Position numbers and translations under genes: made by a program | In this document: positions 1 to 9,031 of the stretch, piece after piece | Layout of the letters: each line of letters opens with the position of its first letter | How positions within the stretch are numbered: the stretch's first letter is position 1 | The notes under the pieces: model-generated | The model's input: only the letters and a program-made list of their open reading frames with translations | The model's database searches: none | What the model was told of the DNA's origin: nothing | Origin: Geojedonia litorea | Lineage (GTDB): Bacteria > Bacteroidota > Bacteroidia > Flavobacteriales > Flavobacteriaceae | Length of the DNA: 64,000 bases | Direction of reading: 5' to 3' | NCBI RefSeq assembly: GCF_042654525.1 | Contig: NZ_JBHSGP010000014.1 | Coordinates: 682,001-746,000 of the forward strand

Positions 1-1
1 G

Positions 2-313
2 TTTTACTCACTTATTTTAAATCACAATACGCTTGAAACTTATTTTTTAGGTTATGATTCTGAACATCAATATAGTAATCAATTGTATTTAAATATGCTC
101 TACGATATGCTTGATTTCGGAATAATACATAAGTTTAAATTAATAGTATATGCGCGCACAGCAATGGAAATTAAGAGTTCCGTCGGTGCAAAAGCTCTGC
201 CGATGGTAATGTTTGTAAAGCACACTAACACACTAGCAAATAAATTGTTGAGAACAATATTTAATTTTATGAAACCAAATAATGATTGGGAAGAACGACA
301 CCCGTTTTCATAA
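2..313 (+). CDS. C-terminal fragment of a GNAT/FemAB-like acyltransferase-type protein
   Basis: The reading frame is open from base 2 and has no upstream stop, so this is the last 103 residues of a gene that starts outside the window. The visible part contains a segment reading ARTAMEIKSSVGA followed by FVKHTN and ends with a WEERHPFS-like tail. That pattern resembles the C-terminus of the FemAB/BioF2-like acetyltransferase-fold proteins common in Flavobacteriia, by family memory rather than by a search. Internal ATG codons (for example at 83) are not the true start, because the frame continues upstream without interruption and with the same codon use. No catalytic residues can be assigned from this fragment. 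Function is tentative. Confidence 0.5.
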   Translation, partial: FYSLILNHNTLETYFLGYDSEHQYSNQLYLNMLYDMLDFGIIHKFKLIVYARTAMEIKSSVGAKALPMVMFVKHTNTLANKLLRTIFNFMKPNNDWEERHPFS

Positions 314-381
314 AACAAATGATTAGTCTTTAATAGTTTGATTTTGAAAAAACCTGCTATTTTCGTATTTTAAGGCGTGAT

Positions 382-591
382 ATGGAAGCATCAAACAACA
401 TATTAGCCGAAATTTCCAGATTAACGATTTACATTGAGGAAAACTACCCCGAACTGACAAAATATTTAGAGGAAAACCCGTTAACCATTTCGGGAAACTC
501 AAGTAGCCAAGGCAATTTGGATGACAAAGCCTTAAGCGATTATTTGAATAGTTTAAAGTCGCTTGTAGAAACTTATAAAAAACAACATTAA
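382..591 (+). CDS. Small conserved hypothetical protein (69 aa)
   Basis: A 69-residue soluble, acidic protein with no signal peptide or membrane segment. It opens with a helical segment (MEASNNILAEISRLTIYIEENYPEL), contains a P-L-T-I-S turn near residue 33 and ends in a second helix (SDYLNSLKSLVETYKKQ). This looks like a compact two-helix protein. Similar short proteins occur in Flavobacteriia, but no function is known to me. The ATG at 382 follows a 68-bp gap from the previous gene, and the stop codon runs straight into a strong terminator hairpin, which supports a genuine transcription unit end. It may be cotranscribed with the truncated upstream gene. Confidence 0.65.
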   Translation: MEASNNILAEISRLTIYIEENYPELTKYLEENPLTISGNSSSQGNLDDKALSDYLNSLKSLVETYKKQH

Positions 592-622
592 AAAGCCTTA
601 GCATTTATACTAAGGCTTTTTT
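591..622. terminator. Bidirectional intrinsic terminator
   Basis: A perfect 11-bp stem (AAAAGCCTTAG paired with CTAAGGCTTTT) with an 8-base loop, A-rich on one side and T-rich on the other. It can terminate the plus-strand small gene ending at 591 and the minus-strand SPFH gene ending at 635. Confidence 0.9.
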
Positions 623-634
623 GTTTTGAAATTT

Positions 635-1594
635 TTATTCTTTCTTCTTGTTTTTGGCCTGTTTCATTGCTTCTCCAATTTGATTGCTGGCCGTAAAACT
701 TGCAACCATATTGTTGAGCATATCACTTCCAGCTTGAGGAGAATTAGGTAATAAGATGAGATTACTATTTACATGTTCGCCGATAGATTGAAGCGTATCA
801 TAATGTTGCGTCACTACAATTAATGCCGAAGCCTCTTGTGAATTGATTCCAACTTTATTCAATACTTCAACCGATTCTTCCAATCCTCTTGCAATCTCAC
901 GCCTTTGATCTGCAATTCCCTGGCCTTGTAGACGCTTGCTCTCAGCTTCTGCTTTTGCCTTTTCTACAATAAGTATACGAGCTGCATCACCTTCGTATTG
1001 TGCAGCAATTTTTTCACGTTCAGAAGCGTTAATTCTGTTCATAGCCGCTTTAACTTGTGAGTCAGGGTCGATATCTGTAACTAAAGTTTTAATTATATCA
1101 AATCCATAATCTAACATAGCGTCATTCAGCTCGGCCTTTACTGCAATGGCTATGTCATCTTTCTTTACAAAAACATCGTCTAATTTCATCTTTGGAACTT
1201 CAGCACGAACCACATCAAACACGTAAGATGTAATCTGATCATGCGGATAATCTAACTTATAAAATGCATCATATACTTTCTCTCTAATTACTTTGTATTG
1301 AACAGAAACTTTAAGACGAACAAACACATCATCCAACGTTTTTGTTTCAATAATTACATCCAATTGTTGAATTTTAAGGCTTAAGCGACCCGCAACTCGG
1401 TCTACTAAAGGTATTTTCATCTGAAGACCAGAATGACGTATACTGTTAAAGCGCCCAAAACGCTCGATAATTACGGCTGTTTGTTGTTTTACAATGAAAA
1501 ACGCAGAGATTAGAATAATTATTCCGAAGAAAATAACAGGTAATAAAATAAATTGACCCATAACAAGTGTTTTAATGGTTAAAAATAGTGACAA
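635..1594 (-). CDS. SPFH domain / prohibitin-stomatin family membrane protein (QmcA-like)
   Basis: A 319-residue SPFH protein. It has one N-terminal membrane segment (about residues 15-33), then the SPFH/band 7 domain (about 35-215, with the typical ERFGRF and KIPLVDRVAGR stretches). A helical Ala/Glu-rich region follows (about 205-260, including EREKIAAQYEGDAARI and KAEAESKRLQGQGIADQR), and the C-terminus is Asn/Lys-rich. Proteins of this type oligomerise on membranes and organise microdomains or bind FtsH-like proteases; which of these applies here is unknown. The assigned ATG at 1594 gives an 11-residue extension. An in-frame ATG at 1563 (MGQFILL) places the membrane segment closer to the N-terminus and is a plausible alternative. 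It is a single gene, converging on a shared terminator with the small upstream gene. Confidence 0.9.
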   Translation of the reverse strand: MSLFLTIKTLVMGQFILLPVIFFGIIILISAFFIVKQQTAVIIERFGRFNSIRHSGLQMKIPLVDRVAGRLSLKIQQLDVIIETKTLDDVFVRLKVSVQYKVIREKVYDAFYKLDYPHDQITSYVFDVVRAEVPKMKLDDVFVKKDDIAIAVKAELNDAMLDYGFDIIKTLVTDIDPDSQVKAAMNRINASEREKIAAQYEGDAARILIVEKAKAEAESKRLQGQGIADQRREIARGLEESVEVLNKVGINSQEASALIVVTQHYDTLQSIGEHVNSNLILLPNSPQAGSDMLNNMVASFTASNQIGEAMKQAKNKKKE

Positions 1595-1722
1595 CTAATT
1601 TAAGCTATATTTTCTCCATTGTAATAACCTTGAAGAAGAAAATCTGTAGGCAAAATTTTAAGTAAGCAATCGGTTTTTGTAAAAATTTGCCTAGGTTTGT
1701 TTTAAATCACGCAAAAAATCTC

Positions 1723-2409
1723 ATGAATAACAAACAGCTTATAGTATTAGTAGCCCTTTGTATGGGTTTTGTTACAACGCATTATGCGCAACATAAAACC
1801 TTTGATATTGTCAATGGGTTTGGAGTTTATGGCGGTATCACAAAATACGATATCATAACCGACAATTTTGAAACACAAAGAAGTGATGGCTGGATGGGAG
1901 GTATGTCGGCTACTGTAGATATACCACATCGGTGGTATAATGTGAGTTATAGCATTCAACTATCAGAAAACAATGTAGATATTTTTGGTCGACCTGAAGG
2001 CATAAGTTTGTCGGATCAACCTATAGAATATAAAATTTTTACCGCCCAAGTTGCTTTATTAGCCCATATTAAGTTGGTGGGTAGCAATGTAACACTTGAT
2101 GCTGGACCTATGATTCAATACAACAGCGAGATGGAATTAACAAATGAGGATCAATCCAACTATATCTTAACGAACTATGACAATTTAAGAGCCGAGGAAA
2201 TTCAGGACATTTCAAAGTTTAATATCAATGCCGCCGTAGGTATAACAGCAGGATTTGATAGTTTTAAGATTAAAGGACAATACATACACGGCCTAACAAA
2301 CACGCTAAATAAGCTAAATGATAAAGGCCTAGACACTTCAGGTAGCAGTACTACGAAATTCAAAGGAAATCAATCCATGATGGCGTTCACGGTAATGTTT
2401 ACCTTTTAA
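1723..2409 (+). CDS. Outer-membrane beta-barrel protein (porin-family, hypothetical)
   Basis: A 228-residue exported protein. The ATG at 1723 begins a clear signal peptide (MNNKQLIVLVALCMGFVTTHYAQ), with cleavage likely after the Tyr-Ala-Gln region. A longer frame opens at a TTG at 1687, but it would bury the signal peptide behind 12 extra residues. The mature part alternates polar and aromatic residues in strands typical of an 8- to 10-stranded barrel, and it ends in Phe (AFTVMFTF), the usual outer-membrane insertion signature. It resembles the outer membrane protein beta-barrel families widespread in Bacteroidota. The substrate or role is unknown. The stop codon overlaps the end of gltX on the other strand by four bases. 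Confidence 0.7.
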   Translation: MNNKQLIVLVALCMGFVTTHYAQHKTFDIVNGFGVYGGITKYDIITDNFETQRSDGWMGGMSATVDIPHRWYNVSYSIQLSENNVDIFGRPEGISLSDQPIEYKIFTAQVALLAHIKLVGSNVTLDAGPMIQYNSEMELTNEDQSNYILTNYDNLRAEEIQDISKFNINAAVGITAGFDSFKIKGQYIHGLTNTLNKLNDKGLDTSGSSTTKFKGNQSMMAFTVMFTF

Positions 2410-3929
2410 TTTGAAGATGCTATCGTGTTTAATAGGAGAGCAATCCGCTTTTTAGTTTCTGCCTTTCCAATTAAAAACATGATATCAAATACATCAGGAC
2501 CTTGTAAATCACCTACGAGCGCAAGACGTAAAGGCATCATTACCTTTCCAAAACCTATAGCATTTTCGGTAATCCAAGTTTTTAAGGTTTTTTCTATAGC
2601 TTCTTTAGAGAAATCATTAATATCAGTAATAATTTTGTCAACTTCAGTTAAAATAACTGCCGTATCCTCTTTTATAGCCTTTTTAAAAGCCTTTTCTTCA
2701 TAAACTGCGGGTGTGGTGAAGAAAAAATGACTTAAGCCCCAAAAATCATCTAAAAATGTCGCACGCTCTTTAATGAGTTCAACCACAAGAGCGATATAAT
2801 TTACATCTATGTCTTTAAGTTCCGCTTTTGATGCTTTAAAATCCGCTGCTAAATCGGCGTTGTTTTGTTCTTGCATATAATGGTGATTATACCATTTGGC
2901 TTTTTCAGGATCAAAGCGAGCGCCCGATTTATGAACCCTTGTCAAGTCAAATTCTTTGACGAGTTGTTCCAAATCGAAAATTTCTTGTTCAGTACCAGGA
3001 TTCCAGCCGAGAAAAGCTAAAAAATTCACCATGGTTTCTGGAAAATAACCGTCCTCTTTATAGCCTCTTGAAATTTCATCAGTTTTTGGGTCTTTCCATT
3101 GTAGTGGAAATACTGGAAACCCTAATTTGTCCCCATCGCGCTTACTTAACTTTCCTTTCCCCGATGGCTTCAAAATTAAAGGCAAATGTGCAAATTGAGG
3201 GGCTTTCCAACCAAAGGCATCATAAAGTTGTTGGTGTAAAGCCAATGACGGCAACCATTCTTCACCTCTTATAACATGCGTAATCTTCATTAAATGATCA
3301 TCCACAATATTGGCTAAATGATAGGTAGGCATGCCATCACTTTTAAAGAGCACTTTATCATCTAAAATATTAGTGTCTATGGTAATATTTCCGCGAATAC
3401 TATCTGTTAAATGAAGTGTTTGTCCCTGCGGTGATTTAAAACGAATTACGTAATCATCACCATTGGCAATTTTGTGTTGAACTTCATCATTTGGTAACGA
3501 AATCGAGTTCTTGAGTTTTCCCCGGTTATGCCAGTTATAAATAAATGTCTTTCCTTTTTGCTCATAATCATTTCTGTGTAACTCCAACTCTTCAGAAGAG
3601 TCAAAGGCATAGTATGCATGTCCAGAATTAATCAATTGTTCGGCAAAAGCTTTATACAAGTGCTTGCGTTCACTTTGACGATAGGGTCCATAAGTTTCAT
3701 TTTTCCCAGGACCTTCATCAAATGGTATGTTACACCAATTCAAAGCTGAAACAATATAGTCTTCAGCCCCTTCGACATAACGGGTTTGATCGGTATCTTC
3801 TATTCTTAAAACAAACGTTCCGCTGTGTTGCTTTGCAAATAAATAATTGAATAAAGCAGTACGAACACCGCCAATATGTAAAGGCCCTGTTGGACTAGGT
3901 GCAAAACGCACACGAACTTGATCGCTCAT
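2406..3929 (-). CDS. gltX: Glutamate--tRNA ligase
   Basis: Glutamyl-tRNA synthetase, a cytosolic class I enzyme that charges tRNA-Glu with glutamate using ATP. The class I HIGH signature is PSPTGPLHIGG at residues 11-21, and the KMSKS equivalent is KLSKR at residues 260-264. The 507-residue length is normal. The anticodon-binding C-terminal half ends with KKRIALLLN. It is transcribed alone on the minus strand from a well-formed promoter just upstream and converges on the outer-membrane protein gene, overlapping it by four bases. A Gln-tRNA charging role cannot be excluded where GatCAB is used, but the single-copy enzyme call is firm. Confidence 0.98.
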   Translation of the reverse strand: MSDQVRVRFAPSPTGPLHIGGVRTALFNYLFAKQHSGTFVLRIEDTDQTRYVEGAEDYIVSALNWCNIPFDEGPGKNETYGPYRQSERKHLYKAFAEQLINSGHAYYAFDSSEELELHRNDYEQKGKTFIYNWHNRGKLKNSISLPNDEVQHKIANGDDYVIRFKSPQGQTLHLTDSIRGNITIDTNILDDKVLFKSDGMPTYHLANIVDDHLMKITHVIRGEEWLPSLALHQQLYDAFGWKAPQFAHLPLILKPSGKGKLSKRDGDKLGFPVFPLQWKDPKTDEISRGYKEDGYFPETMVNFLAFLGWNPGTEQEIFDLEQLVKEFDLTRVHKSGARFDPEKAKWYNHHYMQEQNNADLAADFKASKAELKDIDVNYIALVVELIKERATFLDDFWGLSHFFFTTPAVYEEKAFKKAIKEDTAVILTEVDKIITDINDFSKEAIEKTLKTWITENAIGFGKVMMPLRLALVGDLQGPDVFDIMFLIGKAETKKRIALLLNTIASSN

Positions 3930-3948
3930 AGTTTCATTTTTGATGCCG

Positions 3949-3978
3949 CAAAGATAGATTGATAAGATAAGAGAACAA
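3949..3978 (-). promoter_or_regulatory. Bacteroidota-type promoter of gltX
   Basis: Read on the minus strand, TATCTTTG (3956-3949) matches the -7 consensus TAnnTTTG. A TTTG with its TTG at 3978-3976 lies 19 bases upstream, matching the -33 element. The start codon of gltX is 20 bases downstream. Confidence 0.75.
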
Positions 3979-4030
3979 AGAAAAAATGGATAGAACCTAA
4001 TTGAGTGGTTGCTTTAATTTCTTGCAACGC

Positions 4031-5083
4031 TTAAACGTGATGATTCATTATCATTTCAGTAGGTATACGTTTATTCATTATAGCAAACCAAAGTGGAGGT
4101 ATAAAGGCCAATACCATGGATGTTGGATAGCCAAACGGCATTTGTGGACTTTCTTCATGACAGTTCAATACCTGATATTTTTTTGATGATTTATAGTGAT
4201 GGTCGCTATGCCTGGTGAGCTCATAGAGCACTATTCTTCCTATTATATGATTAGAGTTCCATGAATGTTTTTCTCCAACACGTTCATAACGCCCTGAAGA
4301 AGTTTTGAGACGTAACAGGCCATAATGTTCAATATAATTGACGGTTTCTAAAAGCAAAAACCCTATAACAGCCGATGCTATTGTGAACAAAAGACCCATC
4401 ATTCCAAAAACATTAAGGACGGATAATAGAAATAATGTTTGAATTACCAAATACCAAAACATATCATTCTTAACAGAGAAAAATGAATTTTGCTTAATAC
4501 GTAACAATTTGTTTTGAATTCTCCAAGCATTAACATATTGCCTAAAAACCGAAGTAATCCAGAATGAATATACCGTTTGATTGTATCTTGCTGTTGCGGG
4601 ATCCTCTTTGGTTGCGGCATGTAAGTGATGTCCAAAATTATGTTCGATATAAAAATGCATATATAGGGCAGGCAGTAGAAGAGCTTTACCACAAAACCGT
4701 TCTTTTGTACCTTGCCGATGACCCAATTCATGGGCCACATTAATGCCATTAACACCGATTACAATACCAACTGAAAATATAAGACCCAAAAATTCAACAG
4801 TCGTGAAATTTTCAGAAATAGAAAGAGTTAATCCATAATATAGAATTCCATAAACTAATGGAAGGTTTAAATATAGAAGCCAGTCAAATAATTTGTTTTT
4901 TAACTTGCTTTCAACAACACCTGGCTTTAGGTTTTTGTTGTCAATTGGCAACATCATTTCCAAAAAAGGAATAACTGCAAAAGCAAAAATTGGTGTCGCA
5001 AATAACCATAAGTCTTTCATCCATAAGCCTAAAATGGCACTCATGGGAATTGAGAAAGCTGCTAAATATTTTAAATCTTTCAT
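4031..5083 (-). CDS. alkB: Alkane 1-monooxygenase / AlkB-type membrane di-iron hydroxylase
   Basis: A 350-residue polytopic membrane protein of the AlkB/fatty-acid hydroxylase superfamily. All histidine clusters of AlkB are visible: HELGH at 118-122, EHNFGHH at 147-153, NYIEHYG at 249-255 and RHSDHH at 291-296. These bind the di-iron centre that inserts oxygen at the terminal carbon of an alkane or similar hydrophobic substrate. Hydrophobic segments occur at about 5-45, 70-90, 97-117, 210-247 and near 325. No rubredoxin or rubredoxin reductase gene is adjacent, so electron donors would have to be encoded elsewhere. It is a monocistronic minus-strand gene divergent from the DUF4175 gene. The substrate (alkane versus other lipid chain) cannot be told from sequence. 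Confidence 0.88.
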   Translation of the reverse strand: MKDLKYLAAFSIPMSAILGLWMKDLWLFATPIFAFAVIPFLEMMLPIDNKNLKPGVVESKLKNKLFDWLLYLNLPLVYGILYYGLTLSISENFTTVEFLGLIFSVGIVIGVNGINVAHELGHRQGTKERFCGKALLLPALYMHFYIEHNFGHHLHAATKEDPATARYNQTVYSFWITSVFRQYVNAWRIQNKLLRIKQNSFFSVKNDMFWYLVIQTLFLLSVLNVFGMMGLLFTIASAVIGFLLLETVNYIEHYGLLRLKTSSGRYERVGEKHSWNSNHIIGRIVLYELTRHSDHHYKSSKKYQVLNCHEESPQMPFGYPTSMVLAFIPPLWFAIMNKRIPTEMIMNHHV

Positions 5084-5229
5084 GTTATTACAACACTAAA
5101 AACTGTTAAATACAATTATGTAGTACGTTAACCCTGAATATTAATCGAATACTCGAAATTAACAGAATCTTATCAAATTTAGATATTTACGACTTAAAAT
5201 AAAATTGTAGATTAGTATGTTATATTATT

Positions 5230-8200
5230 ATGGGCAACTTTTCTATCATACAAAACAAGTTAGAGCAGTTTATAAAGCGCTACTACACCAATGAATTACT
5301 CAAAGGGGTAATACTGTTTTTTACTATTGGATTGCTTTATTTTTTGGTCACTCTATTTATTGAATATATACTGTGGCTAAAACCCCTAGCAAGAACTATT
5401 CTGTTTTGGTGTTTTGTCGCAGTGGAGCTGGCGTTGTTTTGGAAGTTTTTGATAATTCCATTAGCTAAACTTTTCAAACTACAAAAGGGAATTGGTTATG
5501 AGGAAGCTTCCAGAATTATAGGAAATCATTTTCCTGAAGTCAATGATAAGTTACTTAATATCATACAGTTAAAAAACAACACAAAAGAGTCTGAACTGCT
5601 TTTAGCGAGTATAGATCAAAAATCTACCGAGCTCAATCCCATACCTTTTAAGTTAGCTGTAAATTTTAAAAAAAATCTTAAATATTTAAAGTATGCAGCA
5701 ATTCCAGTCATTGTGGTTTTAGTTTCGTATGCAACGGGACAAATAGACTGGTTTAGTGATAGTTATAAGCGTGTTGTGAATTATAAAACGGCATTTGAAC
5801 CACCTGCACCATTTCAGTTTTTTGTTATAAATGAAAAGCTTCAAGCTATTGAAAACAAGGATTTTAAAATACAAGTTTCAACAGCGGGGGACGTTATTCC
5901 ACAGAATGCTCAAATTCATTTTAATGGTGAATCGTATTTTCTTCAGCAAACTGCTCCTGGTCAATTTGAATATGTATTTACTCAAACTACTAAAGACATT
6001 GAGTTTAGTCTTTCTGCGAATAATGTTAATTCTAAACCCTACACATTAGAGGTTGTCAAGGTGCCTACTTTAGTAAATTTTGAAATGACCTTAACATTCC
6101 CTCGTCATACAAATAAAAAAGAGGAGATTTTAAAAAGCACTGGAAGTACTGTGGTACCGGAGGGGACAACTGTGGCATGGGAAATTAACACGAAATCGAC
6201 CGATATGGTTTCCATTTACACAAAAGATACGATTCCATTTGAAAAAAGTAGTGCTAATTTATTTCAAGCCAAAAAGCGCTTATTTAACAATTTTGACTAC
6301 ACTATTAGCACAAGTAACAGTAAATTAACGGATTACGAAAATCTGGCGTATACTATAAAAGTGGTAAAAGACGAATATCCAGAATTGAATTTAAAGGTAG
6401 AAAGGGACAGTATCGACAACCAAACGCTGTATTATTTCGGTCAAGTAAGTGATGATTATGGTTTAAGTAAATTACAATTGGTTTATTACCCTATTAACAA
6501 CGAAGAAGCTAAAAAAATTGAATTTATACCCATATCAAAAACCAATTTTGATGAGTTTGTGGGAGCATTTCCTAATCAATTAGATTTAACCGAAGGCGAA
6601 ACCTATGAATTCTTTTTTCAGGTATTTGATAATGACGCCATTCACAATTTTAAAAGTGTAAAAAGTGCCATATACAGCTATAGAAAGCTTACAAAGGAAG
6701 AAGAACAACGAAAGCAATTGCAAGAGCAAAATGAAACCATTAAGGATATTAGCAAAACGGTCGATAAACTTAAAGAGCAAGATAAGCAATTAGAAGAGCT
6801 TTCTAAACTTCAAAAGGAGAAAAGCGAGCTTAATTTCAACGACAAGAAAAAGTTTGAGAATTTCTTGAAACGTCAAAAGGAACAAGAACAGTTGATGCAG
6901 AATTTTAATAAAAAACTCAAAGAGAATATTGAACAGTTTCAAGATGACAAGGAAGAAAGAGACGACTTTAAAGAGGCATTAAAACAACGGCTTGAAGAGA
7001 ACGAAGAACAACTTAAAGAAGACGAAAAACTTCTCGAAGAACTTGAAAAACTACAGGAGAAAATTCAAAAGGAAGAGTTTACCCAAAAGCTAGAAGAACT
7101 TGCCAAACAAAACAAAAATAAACAACGAAGTTTAGAGCAATTACTCGAACTAACAAAACGCTATTATGTCGCTAAAAAGACCGAAAAGTTGAAAGATGAG
7201 CTTGAAAACACAGCAGAAGATCAAGAAAAACTTTCAAATGAGTCTGATGATAAAAACACAAAGGAAGAGCAAGACAAACTCAATAAAAAATTTGAAGAAT
7301 TTCAAAAAGAACTCAATGAACTTCAAAAAGAAAATAAAGCACTTAAAGATCCATTAAACTTACCTGAAGACAAGCTTACAGAAGAAGAGATTAAGGAAGA
7401 ACAACAGGAGGCTTCCGATGAACTAGAGAAGAAGGAAGAAAACGAGGAGAATGGCAACAAAGAACAATCTAAACAGAACCAAGAAAAAGCAAAACAGAAG
7501 CAAAAAAGTGCCGCAAAAAAAATGAAACAAATGAGCTCCAGCATGGAACAGGCCATGAGTGCAGGTAGTGGTGATCAGATAGTTGAAGATGCCGAAATAT
7601 TGAGGCAGATTCTTGATAATCTAGTATTATTTTCATTTGATCAAGAAGCTCTAATGGACGTTTTTAAGGATATTGAGATCAATAATAATCAATATGGTAG
7701 GTTGCTGCGCAAACAAAGTGCTTTACGTGAACATTTTGAGCATATTGACGATAGCTTGTTTGCTCTGTCTTTGAGGCAACCTATGATATCGGAACAGGTA
7801 AATAAACAAATTACCAATGTGTTTTTTAATATAGATAAATCTTTAGAGCAGCTTTCTGAAAATTTGTTATATCAAGGTGTCGCCGCACAACAATATACCG
7901 TAACAGCAACTAATACGCTAGCTAGCTTTTTAAGTGATGTTTTAGATAATATGGAGTCGCAAATGAATAATGCACCCGGCCAGGGAGGAAAGGGGTCTCA
8001 AGAAATGCAATTGCCAGATATTATTATGAGTCAAGAAGAGCTTAACAAGCAGATGAATGAGGGTTTGAGTAAAGGAGAGAAAGGCAAGCCAAAAGATGGC
8101 GATAATGAAAAACAAGACGGTAAAGAGAAGGGAGAAAATCAGGGTGATGGAGAAGGTAATAGTGAAGAAATAAATGGTGAACTGTACCGAATATTTCAAC

Positions 8201-8586
8201 AACAACAACAGTTAAGGCAGGCGTTACAAGATAAGTTAGGAAAGGATGGTGAGAGTGGAATAGGGCAAGAGACCATTAAGAAAATGGAGGAAATCGAATT
8301 GGATCTTATTAATAAAGGATTCACAAATCAAACACTTCAAAAAATGATGGACCTGCAATACCAATTGCTTAAATTAGAAAACGCAACGTTTATGCAAGGG
8401 CAGGACAATAAACGTCAGTCTGAATCTTACTTTAATAATTTTAAAAACACAACAAACAATCAAATTCCTAAAGCCAAAGAATATTTTAATACCACCGAAA
8501 TTTTAAATCGACAAGCATTACCTTTGCAACTAATTTACAAAAAGAAGGTACAAGATTATTTTAAAAAGGAGGATGATCAGTTTTAA
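5230..8586 (+). CDS. DUF4175-type giant membrane-anchored coiled-coil protein
   Basis: An 1118-residue protein. Two membrane segments lie near the N-terminus (about 22-45 and 53-76) and a third near 148-168. An Ig-like extracytoplasmic region follows (about 170-475). A very long Glu/Lys/Gln-rich coiled coil (about 485-775) comes next, then a helical region, a Gly/Lys/Asp-rich low-complexity patch (about 936-980) and a Gln-rich C-terminus. It matches the DUF4175 family of Bacteroidota, whose function is not established; the architecture suggests a structural or envelope-spanning role. The ATG at 5230 places the first membrane helix at a sensible distance. The last 14 bases overlap ybeY, implying translational coupling with rRNA maturation functions. 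No catalytic motif was seen. Confidence 0.8.
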   Translation: MGNFSIIQNKLEQFIKRYYTNELLKGVILFFTIGLLYFLVTLFIEYILWLKPLARTILFWCFVAVELALFWKFLIIPLAKLFKLQKGIGYEEASRIIGNHFPEVNDKLLNIIQLKNNTKESELLLASIDQKSTELNPIPFKLAVNFKKNLKYLKYAAIPVIVVLVSYATGQIDWFSDSYKRVVNYKTAFEPPAPFQFFVINEKLQAIENKDFKIQVSTAGDVIPQNAQIHFNGESYFLQQTAPGQFEYVFTQTTKDIEFSLSANNVNSKPYTLEVVKVPTLVNFEMTLTFPRHTNKKEEILKSTGSTVVPEGTTVAWEINTKSTDMVSIYTKDTIPFEKSSANLFQAKKRLFNNFDYTISTSNSKLTDYENLAYTIKVVKDEYPELNLKVERDSIDNQTLYYFGQVSDDYGLSKLQLVYYPINNEEAKKIEFIPISKTNFDEFVGAFPNQLDLTEGETYEFFFQVFDNDAIHNFKSVKSAIYSYRKLTKEEEQRKQLQEQNETIKDISKTVDKLKEQDKQLEELSKLQKEKSELNFNDKKKFENFLKRQKEQEQLMQNFNKKLKENIEQFQDDKEERDDFKEALKQRLEENEEQLKEDEKLLEELEKLQEKIQKEEFTQKLEELAKQNKNKQRSLEQLLELTKRYYVAKKTEKLKDELENTAEDQEKLSNESDDKNTKEEQDKLNKKFEEFQKELNELQKENKALKDPLNLPEDKLTEEEIKEEQQEASDELEKKEENEENGNKEQSKQNQEKAKQKQKSAAKKMKQMSSSMEQAMSAGSGDQIVEDAEILRQILDNLVLFSFDQEALMDVFKDIEINNNQYGRLLRKQSALREHFEHIDDSLFALSLRQPMISEQVNKQITNVFFNIDKSLEQLSENLLYQGVAAQQYTVTATNTLASFLSDVLDNMESQMNNAPGQGGKGSQEMQLPDIIMSQEELNKQMNEGLSKGEKGKPKDGDNEKQDGKEKGENQGDGEGNSEEINGELYRIFQQQQQLRQALQDKLGKDGESGIGQETIKKMEEIELDLINKGFTNQTLQKMMDLQYQLLKLENATFMQGQDNKRQSESYFNNFKNTTNNQIPKAKEYFNTTEILNRQALPLQLIYKKKVQDYFKKEDDQF

Positions 8587-8989
8587 CTACGAAACAGATT
8601 TTAAACTAACCAATGAAACCAAGATTTCAAATTGGATAATTGATGTAATCTCTGCTGAAGGATTTAAGCTTGGTGAGATTAATTATATCTTTTGTGATGA
8701 TGATTATTTGCTAAAATTAAATCTTGAATTTTTAAGCCACGATACTTTAACTGATATCATCAGTTTTGATTATACCATGGGTAAAGAAATAAGTGGAGAC
8801 ATCTATATTTCTGTAGAAAGGGTTGAGGATAACGCTAAAGACTTTAAAGTTGACTTTGACAGTGAATTAAGTCGGGTAATGGTTCATGGTGTTCTTCATT
8901 ATTGTGGTTATAAAGACAAATCCAAAGAAGATGAATCACAGATGCGATTGAAGGAAAACTACTACATTGATAGCTTGTCAAACATTTAA
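8573..8989 (+). CDS. ybeY: rRNA maturation RNase YbeY
   Basis: Endoribonuclease YbeY (138 residues), which acts in 16S rRNA 3'-end maturation and ribosome quality control. The zinc-binding motif reads HGVLHYCGYKD at residues 105-115. The first two histidines (H105, H109) are present, but the third ligand position, normally His in HGxLHLxGYDH, is D115. To my knowledge this substitution is usual in Bacteroidota. The ATG at 8573 lies inside the 3' end of the DUF4175 gene (14-bp overlap), so translation is probably coupled. The mnmG promoter begins within its last codons. Confidence 0.95.
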   Translation: MISFNYETDFKLTNETKISNWIIDVISAEGFKLGEINYIFCDDDYLLKLNLEFLSHDTLTDIISFDYTMGKEISGDIYISVERVEDNAKDFKVDFDSELSRVMVHGVLHYCGYKDKSKEDESQMRLKENYYIDSLSNI

Positions 8990-9007
8990 GATTTCATCGT
9001 ATATTTG
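8975..9007 (+). promoter_or_regulatory. Promoter of mnmG
   Basis: TATATTTG at 9000-9007 fits the -7 consensus TAnnTTTG, and TTG at 8975-8977 lies 22 bases upstream. The transcript would start near 9013, putting the left parS site in the 5' untranslated region. Confidence 0.65.
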
Positions 9008-9031
9008 CAAATTCAAAAAGTACAATTAAAT

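Noticed and set aside
1687..1722. Upstream TTG start for the outer-membrane barrel gene
   Set aside because: It would put 12 charged or polar residues before a clear signal peptide. The ATG at 1723 starts the signal peptide directly.
7323..7556. Antisense open frame inside the DUF4175 coiled-coil region
   Set aside because: It is a shadow of the Glu/Lys-rich coding sequence; its Ser/Phe/Cys-rich composition reflects reverse-complemented codons, and the plus-strand protein is well supported.
6900..7560. Repetitive AGAA/GAAG-rich sequence as a tandem DNA repeat
   Set aside because: The periodicity comes from Glu/Lys/Gln codons in a coiled coil; no exact unit repeats in register.
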